Shown piece by piece: positions 6,855 through 12,127 of a DNA stretch of 12,127 nt; the first letter of the stretch is position 1; every line of letters starts with the position of its first letter. A program made the position numbers and the translations under genes. Source of the stretch: Hyphomicrobiales bacterium (GTDB lineage Bacteria; Pseudomonadota; Alphaproteobacteria; Rhizobiales; UBA4765). The notes beneath the pieces are model-generated. The model was given only the letters and a program-made list of their open reading frames with translations. It did not search any database and had not been told where the DNA came from. The stretch is from NCBI GenBank assembly GCA_027487195.1, contig JAIYEB010000152.1:1-12127 (forward strand), in the 5' to 3' direction.

Positions 6855-7886
6855 ATGCGTCCGCTGGAAGGCCTGCTCGTTCTGGATTTCTCGACCCTGC
6901 TGCCGGGCCCTTACGCAACTCTGATGCTGGCCGAGGCTGGTGCGCGGGTTGTCAAGGTAGAGCGGCCCGGTGGAGAGGACAGCACGCGCTTTGAGCCCTC
7001 CTGGGGCAACACCAGCGCCATCCATGCGTTGCTCAACCGCGGCAAGGAAGTGATCTTTGCTGATCTCAAATCAAGAGATGACATGGCAAGGCTCAAACCC
7101 TTGCTCAGCTCCTGCGATGTGCTCGTTGAGCAATTTCGCCCGGGCGTCATGGCACGCCTTGGCATTGGTGAACCTGACGTTCGTAAGCTCAATCCCGGCG
7201 TGATCTATTGCTCGATCTCGGGTTATGGCCAGACCGGACCTTACGCGCAAAAGCCCGACCATGATCTTGGCTATCAAGCGTCAACAGGGCTTCTTGCGCT
7301 TGGCGGACCGCATGTGCCGGCAGCCCTCAGCGCTGATATTGCAGGCGGCAGCTACCCGGCGATGATCAACATTCTCCTCGCGCTGCAGCGCCGCGCCCGC
7401 ACGGGCGAGGGGGCGATGCTGGATATTGCGATGGCGGATGGATGCTTTCCGTTCACGCTGTTCGCCCAGGCTGAAATGCAGGCCGGAGGCGGCCTGCCTG
7501 GGCCGGGAAAGGGCATGCTCAACGGCGGTCTGGCGCGCTATCGCGTCTATACCGCTTCCGACGGCGTCGGCATTGCGGTTGCAGCGCTCGAGCCGAAGTT
7601 CTGGGCTGAAGTGATATCCGTCACGGGGCTCGAGCCAGACCCGGACGAGGACATCACAGCCCGGAGGCTTCAAGCCATTCTTGGCGCCAAACCCTCGCAG
7701 TACTGGGCGAAAGCGTTTGACGGCAGGGATGCATGCGTCAGTGTTGTTGCATCCCTCTCTGAGGCCAGATCCGATCCGCATTTCATTGGCCGGGGTCTGC
7801 AGGCTCACAGCATTGAAAACGCTGACGGAAAGCGGATGGACGCCGCTCCTGTGCCGATTGCCTCGATCTTCCGTGGCAAGCCCTGA
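6855..7886 (+). CDS. CaiB/BaiF family (class III) CoA-transferase, possibly an alpha-methylacyl-CoA racemase-like enzyme
   Basis: 343 residues. The N-terminal MRPLEGLLVLDFSTLLPGPYATLMLAEAGARVVKVERPGGED is diagnostic of the family, as are NRGKEV (61-66), ISGYGQTGPY (121-130) and RTGEGAMLDIAM. Asp161 in SADIAGGSYP aligns with the catalytic Asp of class III CoA-transferases and of AMACR. His136-Asp137 in PDHDLGYQAS resembles the GHDINY His-Asp segment of alpha-methylacyl-CoA racemases, which use His plus Asp as the acid-base pair; the 25-residue gap is shorter than the roughly 30 in those enzymes. YTASDGVGIAVAALEPKFW is also racemase-like. So it may transfer CoA between carboxylates or epimerise 2-methylacyl-CoA. 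The start at 6855 agrees with the family N-terminus; a longer frame from 6789 overlaps the AEC gene. It converges on the UbiH-like gene with a 43-bp gap and no clear terminator. Confidence 0.9.
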   Translation: MRPLEGLLVLDFSTLLPGPYATLMLAEAGARVVKVERPGGEDSTRFEPSWGNTSAIHALLNRGKEVIFADLKSRDDMARLKPLLSSCDVLVEQFRPGVMARLGIGEPDVRKLNPGVIYCSISGYGQTGPYAQKPDHDLGYQASTGLLALGGPHVPAALSADIAGGSYPAMINILLALQRRARTGEGAMLDIAMADGCFPFTLFAQAEMQAGGGLPGPGKGMLNGGLARYRVYTASDGVGIAVAALEPKFWAEVISVTGLEPDPDEDITARRLQAILGAKPSQYWAKAFDGRDACVSVVASLSEARSDPHFIGRGLQAHSIENADGKRMDAAPVPIASIFRGKP

Positions 7887-7929
7887 GATCCCGGCAAAGC
7901 CTCTTGATCCGATCGGACAGACGCCTTGC

Positions 7930-9147
7930 CTACGCCCGCTCGACCACTCCGGCCCCAAGACCCTGGCGCATGACAAGACGGCGTATCGGGCCTGAAAGTC
8001 CGGCAACGCCAAGGCCTGCCGCACGCAACGCATCAGCTGGCAAGAGCGGCGACAGGAGCGTGCGATTGACGATATCAACGACGCTGGTCCTGGTCCTGAC
8101 ATCGCCGGAGCGCGCGCGGCTGTAGGCCGAGAGAAGGTTCTCCGAGCCGATATCGTCGTTTGAGCCAAGCGCTTCTGCAACGAGTTGCGCTATGGTTTGC
8201 CCGTCACGGAACCCGAGGTTCAGCCCCTGTGCGCCAATCGGGGGCAGCACATGGCCAGCCTCGCCCACGAGCACAATCCGCTTGGCAGCAAAGCGCTCAG
8301 GTGTCAGTCCCGACAGGGGCCATGCGCCACGTGGACCTGCGGGCGTCAGTTTTCCAAGGATGGAGTGGCTGCGCCGCTCGAGTTCGACAGACAGTTCGCT
8401 GTCGTTCATTGCCGCCATGTCGGCTGCTTCGTCGGGTGACACGACAGCCACGAGCGACGAGCGACGGCCGGGCATCGGCACAAGGGTGAACGGGCCGGTT
8501 TTGGTATGAAACTCGGTCGAAATCCCGCGATGTGGCGCGGTATGGGTCAGGTTGAGCGTGACCGCTGTTTGCGGATAGGTCCAGGCCTTGACCGAAATTC
8601 CGGCCATATCCCGCAACTTCGAATGGCGCCCGTCTGATGCAATCACAAGCCGCGCTTCGACAGCGGGCCCGTCATCAAGCTCGATGCGCACCCGATCGGT
8701 CATGATCTCCGCACCAACCGCAAGCGCTTCGCGAAGGGTAATGCCCGGTTCCGCGCTGATCGCGCGTTCAAGCACGTCCACGAGATCGCTGTTGGCAATG
8801 TTATGCCCAAACGCGGCAAGCCCGAGTTCGTCTGATCGAAACATCAGGGTCGGCGCTTTGATGAGCGCGCCCGTATCGTCGATGATGCGCATCGCAACGA
8901 GCGGCTCGGTCTTGCCGGCCAATCCTTCAGCAACGCCAAGCTCCTCAAGGAACGCCATTGACGGACCAAGCAGCGCCGTTGTCCGGTTGTCGTTGCCAGC
9001 GCGCTTTCGAATGAGCGTGACCTGAGCGCCGGCACGCGCCAGCGCAAGGCTTGCGGCAAGACCCGCCGGGCCACCGCCAACCACTGCAACGCTGTTTTGT
9101 CCAAGGTCCTGCACTGTGATCTGGCCTGCCACGTCAAAGCGCTCCAT
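7930..9147 (-). CDS. FAD-dependent UbiH/UbiF/COQ6-family hydroxylase
   Basis: 405 residues of the class A flavoprotein monooxygenases. The FAD Rossmann motif is VAVVGGGPAGLAASLALARAG (20-40); the ASDG motif is at 170-173 (VIASDGRHSKLR); the second FAD motif is LVGEAGHVLPPIGAQGLNLGFRD (293-315). The last replaces the usual GD with GE, as in alphaproteobacterial UbiH-like proteins. Family members hydroxylate the ubiquinone ring; alphaproteobacteria use UbiH, UbiF, UbiL or UbiM variants of differing regiospecificity, so the ring position cannot be assigned. The ATG at 9147 leaves an unusual 18-residue stretch before the first beta strand; no clearly better start is visible. It is divergent from pcs, with 56 bp between the two start codons. 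Confidence 0.9.
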   Translation of the reverse strand: MERFDVAGQITVQDLGQNSVAVVGGGPAGLAASLALARAGAQVTLIRKRAGNDNRTTALLGPSMAFLEELGVAEGLAGKTEPLVAMRIIDDTGALIKAPTLMFRSDELGLAAFGHNIANSDLVDVLERAISAEPGITLREALAVGAEIMTDRVRIELDDGPAVEARLVIASDGRHSKLRDMAGISVKAWTYPQTAVTLNLTHTAPHRGISTEFHTKTGPFTLVPMPGRRSSLVAVVSPDEAADMAAMNDSELSVELERRSHSILGKLTPAGPRGAWPLSGLTPERFAAKRIVLVGEAGHVLPPIGAQGLNLGFRDGQTIAQLVAEALGSNDDIGSENLLSAYSRARSGDVRTRTSVVDIVNRTLLSPLLPADALRAAGLGVAGLSGPIRRLVMRQGLGAGVVERA

Positions 9148-9188
9148 ACATGCGCTGTGGTGTCATGCGCCGGGAAATGGAGCAAGGC

Positions 9189-9195
9189 GGAGGAG
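9189..9195 (+). promoter_or_regulatory. Strong ribosome binding site that sets the pcs start
   Basis: GGAGGAG lies eight bases before a TTG at 9204. The in-frame ATGs at 9150, 9165 and 9177 all lie upstream of it and have no purine-rich site of their own, so TTG 9204 is the best supported start. Confidence 0.7.
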
Positions 9196-9203
9196 CGTCG
9201 CAG

Positions 9204-9905
9204 TTGGCAAATCTAGATCGGCGGCACCTGGCTGCGCTTGGTGTTCATGTGATGACCGCGAGCGGGGCGGCGCTTGGGCTTCTGGCGCTTCTTGCAACGC
9301 TCAACGGGCGATTTGATCACGCCTTCATGTATCTCGGTCTTGCCCTCCTGATTGATGGGATCGACGGCTTTTTTGCACGAAAGGCCGATGTCGATACCCA
9401 TGCGCCGCGCTTTGACGGCGCATTGCTCGACCTTGTGGTTGACTACACAACCTATGTCCTTGTTCCCGTCGTGATGCTGCTCAAAGCCGGGGTGTTTCCG
9501 GAAGCGGTTGCACTTCCCCTATCTTTGCTCATTGCCGTGTCGGCAGCGCTTTACTTTGCAGATCGGAACATGAAGACCGATGAGGGCTGGTTTCGCGGTT
9601 TTCCAGCGCTCTGGAACATCGTTGCCTTCTATCTGATCGTGTTTTCGCTGCCACATTGGATCTCGGCCGTTACAGCGCTCCTGCTTGTTGCAGCGCAGTT
9701 CATGCCGATCCTTGTCACGCATCCCATGCGGGTTCAGCGGTTTCGACTGATCACAGCCGTTGTGGTGTCGCTTTGGGCTGGTGCTGCCCTCATTGTGACC
9801 TTCCAGGCGCTGACGCCCGACCTTTTGACTGGCACGCTCTTGATTGCCGGGCTTTTGTGGGTAGGGCTTGCGGGCGTTATCAGCGGGCGATCCGCACGGA
9901 GCTAG
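9204..9905 (+). CDS. pcs: Phosphatidylcholine synthase (Pcs)
   Basis: Condenses CDP-diacylglycerol with choline to make phosphatidylcholine in the inner membrane. It is 233 residues (rhizobial Pcs about 240) with about eight hydrophobic segments. The CDP-alcohol phosphotransferase motif is complete in Pcs form: Asp54-Gly55-x2-Ala58-Arg59, then Gly72-x3-Asp76-x3-Asp80. Flanking features also match Pcs and not PgsA or PssA: VHVMTASGA at 14-22 (rhizobial VHILTASGS), DGIDGFFARK, YYAD-like YFADRNMKTDE (117-127), GFPALWN (132-138) and HPMRVQRFR (173-181). The start is TTG behind GGAGGAG. The TAG stop (9903-9905) overlaps the left end of the inverted repeat at 9904-9977. A complete Pcs implies the cell can take up choline and has phosphatidylcholine in its membranes, as in host-associated and many free-living Hyphomicrobiales. 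Confidence 0.93.
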   Translation: MANLDRRHLAALGVHVMTASGAALGLLALLATLNGRFDHAFMYLGLALLIDGIDGFFARKADVDTHAPRFDGALLDLVVDYTTYVLVPVVMLLKAGVFPEAVALPLSLLIAVSAALYFADRNMKTDEGWFRGFPALWNIVAFYLIVFSLPHWISAVTALLLVAAQFMPILVTHPMRVQRFRLITAVVVSLWAGAALIVTFQALTPDLLTGTLLIAGLLWVGLAGVISGRSARS

Positions 9906-9977
9906 TGGAGCAAATCTGACATTTGCGCCTCGCGGGACATCAGGCACTTTTGCGAATGTCAGATCTAAAGCTCCACT
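9904..9977. repeat. 74-bp imperfect inverted repeat directly after pcs (motif pair 1)
   Basis: The ends AGTGGAGC (9904-9911) and GCTCCACT (9970-9977) are perfect inverted repeats. Inside them TCTGACATTTGC (9915-9926) is repeated inverted as GCGAATGTCAGA (9952-9963), one mismatch in 12. The left copy also sits in a local palindrome, GCAAAT-CTGAC-ATTTGC (9910-9926). The left end overlaps the pcs stop codon. No T-run follows, so it is not a standard intrinsic terminator. It may be a regulator operator, an mRNA 3'-end hairpin or a small MITE-like element; I see no clear target duplication. Confidence 0.8.
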
Positions 9978-10005
9978 GGAATTCATGGTTCGCTCGTGAT
10001 CCTTT

Positions 10006-10058
10006 GATTCTGACATTTGCTCAGTGCACGGTATCGATCAGAAGCAAATGTCAGAATC
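10006..10058. repeat. Perfect 16-bp inverted repeat just upstream of the thiolase gene (motif pair 2)
   Basis: GATTCTGACATTTGCT (10006-10021) and AGCAAATGTCAGAATC (10043-10058) are perfect inverted copies around a 21-bp spacer. Each contains the same 12-bp TCTGACATTTGC motif as pair 1. The right arm ends 12 bp before the thiolase ATG, so bound protein or RNA folding here could affect both transcription and translation of that gene. Confidence 0.85.
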
Positions 10059-10070
10059 GGACCACGAGAC

Positions 10071-11270
10071 ATGCCTGAGGCCTATATCGTTGACTATCTG
10101 CGCACGCCCATTGGTCGCTATGCCGGCGCACTGGCGCAGGTGCGCACAGATGATCTCGCTGCGATCCCGATCCGGGCGCTTGTCGAACGGCATGCCTTTC
10201 TGGCGGCTGAGATCGACGAGGTCTTCTTGGGCTGCGCCAATCAGGCGGGCGAAGATAACCGCAACGTTGCACGCATGGCGGTTCTCCTGTCCGGTCTGGG
10301 CGAAAGCATCCCGGGCGTGACGCTCAATCGTCTATGCGCCTCCGGGCTTGATGCGGTGGCAGCCGCAGCGCGCGCCATCAAGGCCGGCGAAATCGACATT
10401 GCCATTGCCGGCGGTGTTGAAAGCATGACACGTGCGCCGTTCGTGACCGCCAAGGCCAGCGAGGCCTTTCAGCGCGCGCCGGAAATCCACGACACCACCA
10501 TTGGCTGGCGCTTCGTCAATCCCGCGATCAAGGCGCAGTATGGCATCGACAGCATGCCGGAGACCGGCGAGGCCGTTGCCGCGCAGTTTTCGATCTCGCG
10601 CGCGGATCAGGATGCATTTGCGCTCAAGAGCCAAAGATGTGTCCAGACCGCCTTGGCCAGGGGTGTCTTTGCCGAAGAGGTCGTGCCGGTCGTGATCAAG
10701 GGTCGCAAGGGCGATGTGATCGTCAGTCAGGACGAGCACCCCAGAGCCGATACGAGCGCCGAAAGCCTGGCCGCCCTGAAGCCCTATGTCCGGCCAGACG
10801 GAACGCTGACCGTTGGAAACTCGGCCGGGATCAATGACGGCGCGGCGGCGCTTGTCCTCATGTCAGGCGAAGCCGTGGCCCGCCATGGGGTAACGCCGCT
10901 TGCCAGGATTTCTGGAATGGCGTCCGCCGGGGTCTTGCCCGGCATCATGGGCATTGGGCCGGTTCCTTCAACGCAAAAACTCATGTCTCGCCTTAAATTG
11001 TCGATCCAAGCCTTTGATCTCATTGAACTGAACGAGGCCTTTGCCTCCCAGGGCCTTGCAGTCCTGCGTGGTCTTGGCGTTGCGGACGATGCTGCCCACG
11101 TCAATCCAAACGGCGGTGCCATTGCGCTTGGCCACCCGCTTGGCATGACCGGCGCGCGGATAGTTGGCACGCTGGCGCGCGAAATGGCACGGCGCGGTGC
11201 AGGGCGCGGGCTTGCCACCATGTGTGTTGGCGTCGGCCAGGGCGTCAGCATGGCGCTTGACGGGGTCTAG
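10071..11270 (+). CDS. Acetyl-CoA acyltransferase (thiolase), 3-oxoadipyl-CoA thiolase (PcaF)-like
   Basis: 399 residues. Thiolases cleave 3-oxoacyl-CoA with CoA to acetyl-CoA plus a shortened acyl-CoA, or run in reverse. The catalytic set is complete: Cys89 in LNRLCASGLDA, NEAFA, His355 in GGAIALGHPLGMTGAR and Cys385 in CVGVGQG; the His-Cys spacing of 30 is that of biosynthetic and degradative thiolases. RTPIGRYAGALAQVRTDDLAAIP, GCANQAGEDNRNVARMA, ESMTRAPFV and TIGWRFVNPAIKAQYGIDSMPET are hallmarks of the PcaF/PaaJ subgroup acting on 3-oxoadipyl-CoA. However, no protocatechuate, catechol or phenylacetate gene adjoins it, so a general beta-oxidation role is also possible. ATG 10071 was chosen because the frame upstream (from 10017) is occupied by the inverted repeat. 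Its TAG stop overlaps the P450 stop. Confidence 0.93.
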   Translation: MPEAYIVDYLRTPIGRYAGALAQVRTDDLAAIPIRALVERHAFLAAEIDEVFLGCANQAGEDNRNVARMAVLLSGLGESIPGVTLNRLCASGLDAVAAAARAIKAGEIDIAIAGGVESMTRAPFVTAKASEAFQRAPEIHDTTIGWRFVNPAIKAQYGIDSMPETGEAVAAQFSISRADQDAFALKSQRCVQTALARGVFAEEVVPVVIKGRKGDVIVSQDEHPRADTSAESLAALKPYVRPDGTLTVGNSAGINDGAAALVLMSGEAVARHGVTPLARISGMASAGVLPGIMGIGPVPSTQKLMSRLKLSIQAFDLIELNEAFASQGLAVLRGLGVADDAAHVNPNGGAIALGHPLGMTGARIVGTLAREMARRGAGRGLATMCVGVGQGVSMALDGV

Positions 11271-12127
11271 GCCAGCATCAGCCGTTCCAGCCCGCGAAAG
11301 TGATAGCGATTGGCAAAGACCGGCTGCTCGGCAAGCTTAAGGTCCGGGCGGCGTTGAAACAGGATCGGGAGCGCAAGCTCCAGTTCGAGGCGGGCGAGCG
11401 GCGCTCCAATGCAGAAATGGATGCCGCCGCCAAAGGAAACGTTGCCCGGATCGGTTCGTTGAACGTCGAGAACATCCGGTTTTGAAAAGCGCGCCGGATC
11501 CCGGTTGGCAGCTCCGAGCAAAAGGCCGATCCGATCACCAACTCTCAGGCGATGGCCTGCAATCTCGACTGGCTCCAGCGCATAGCGCGTGAACATGTGC
11601 AGCGGCGTGTCGAACCGCAGCAACTCCTCGATTGTGGCAGACGTTGAGGCGGCGCTCGAGAACAACTCTCCTGGTGCCAGCCCATGGCTCAGGAGTGCAG
11701 CCACACCGTTCCCGATGGCGTGAACGGTTGCCTCATGACCGGCATTGAGTAGCAGGATGACTGTCGAGATCAGCTCATCGCGTGACAGACGGTCGCCGCC
11801 TGCTTCAGCTTCAATCAGTGTGCTGATGAGATCATCCCCAGGGGCTTTGCGGCGCTGATCGATCAGGCCAGACAGGAAAGCCACAAACGCCTGGCTCGCC
11901 GCAACCGCCCGATCCTCAACCGCTCTGGAGCGGTCAAACTGATACATCGCAACCATGGCATGCGACCAGGCCAGCAAATCCGGCGCGCGCAGAGGATCGA
12001 CGCCAAGCAGACCTGCAATGACGTGAACCGGGATTGGCTCGGCATAGGTCGAAAGCAGATCGAATGCCTCCCGTCCCGGCATCTGATCGATCAGGCGATG
12101 GCACAGCGCTGCAATTTCAGGGCGTAA
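11267..12127 (-). CDS. Cytochrome P450, N-terminus outside window
   Basis: A heme-thiolate monooxygenase of the soluble bacterial type. The frame is open to the right edge; 286 residues are visible and roughly the first 100-150 are missing. Marks in order (fragment numbering): helix-D region AEPIPVHVIAGLLGVDP, I-helix LLLNAGHEATVHAIGNG (126-142), ExxR Glu168-Arg171 in EELLRFDTP, and the heme loop FGGGIHFCIGAPLAR with Cys239 (codon 11411-11413). An ATG at 12082 could be mistaken for a start, but the fifteen upstream codons read as P450 sequence (EIAALCHRLIDQM). The I-helix has Ala where most P450s have the oxygen-activating Thr (AGHEA, not AGxET). The substrate is unknown. It is tail-to-tail with the thiolase; partner ferredoxin and reductase genes are not in the window. 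Confidence 0.95.
   Translation of the reverse strand, partial: LRPEIAALCHRLIDQMPGREAFDLLSTYAEPIPVHVIAGLLGVDPLRAPDLLAWSHAMVAMYQFDRSRAVEDRAVAASQAFVAFLSGLIDQRRKAPGDDLISTLIEAEAGGDRLSRDELISTVILLLNAGHEATVHAIGNGVAALLSHGLAPGELFSSAASTSATIEELLRFDTPLHMFTRYALEPVEIAGHRLRVGDRIGLLLGAANRDPARFSKPDVLDVQRTDPGNVSFGGGIHFCIGAPLARLELELALPILFQRRPDLKLAEQPVFANRYHFRGLERLMLA

Noticed and set aside
7887..7929. Terminator between the convergent CoA-transferase and hydroxylase genes
   Set aside because: Only a short palindrome (TCCGATCGGA) is present, with no loop and no T-run.
7281..8180. 299-residue minus-strand open frame bridging two genes
   Set aside because: It covers the antisense of the CoA-transferase and another frame of the hydroxylase, both of which have clear family motifs; its own translation shows none.
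1..12127. Defence system, CRISPR, prophage, toxin-antitoxin or biosynthetic cluster
   Set aside because: All twelve genes are assignable to metabolic, regulatory or membrane families, and no mobile or defence hallmark was found on either strand.

Overview
The window looks like ordinary chromosomal DNA of an alphaproteobacterium, most likely Hyphomicrobiales (Rhizobiales) or close to it. The grounds are high G+C by eye, an alphaproteobacterial type glnB-glnA pair, an HspQ homologue, a phosphatidylcholine synthase of the rhizobial Pcs type, and a UbiH-like hydroxylase with the GEA(A/G)HVLPPIGAQGLNLG motif. I cannot name a genus. I see no tRNA, rRNA, CRISPR array, transposase or phage gene.

Layout. 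(1) 1-443: the 3' end of an endonuclease/exonuclease/phosphatase family gene (+), followed by a strong bidirectional terminator at 498-529. (2) 575-2453 (-): glnB then glnA, the nitrogen-assimilation pair. A good sigma-54 promoter and two NtrC-like sites lie upstream of glnB, and a second sigma-54-like element lies between glnB and glnA. (3) 2697-3041 (-): hspQ. (4) 3174-4214 (-): a malyl-CoA-lyase-like CoA ester lyase. It is divergent from (5) a plus-strand run: an unrecognised polytopic membrane protein (4304-5827), an AEC-family carrier (5881-6840) and a CaiB/BaiF CoA-transferase or racemase (6855-7886). (6) 7930-9147 (-): a UbiH/COQ6-type FAD monooxygenase, divergent from (7) pcs, phosphatidylcholine synthase (9204-9905, TTG start). 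(8) 9904-10058: an intergenic block with four copies of a 12-bp motif in two inverted pairs. (9) 10071-11270 (+): a PcaF-like thiolase, whose stop codon overlaps that of (10) a cytochrome P450 (-) running off the right edge.

How the genes relate. GlnB (PII) and GlnA form one functional unit: PII carries the uridylylation tyrosine (Y51) and GlnA the adenylylation tyrosine (Y398), and the promoter architecture fits NtrC/RpoN control. The right two thirds holds acyl-CoA and lipid genes (CoA ester lyase, CoA-transferase/racemase, thiolase, P450) mixed with housekeeping membrane and quinone functions (pcs, ubiH-like). Whether these enzymes share one pathway is not shown by the sequence.

No clearly new system is evident. 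The most unexplained signal is the four-copy inverted motif between pcs and the thiolase. Next come the uncharacterised membrane protein beside the AEC/CoA-transferase pair and the P450 lacking the usual I-helix threonine.
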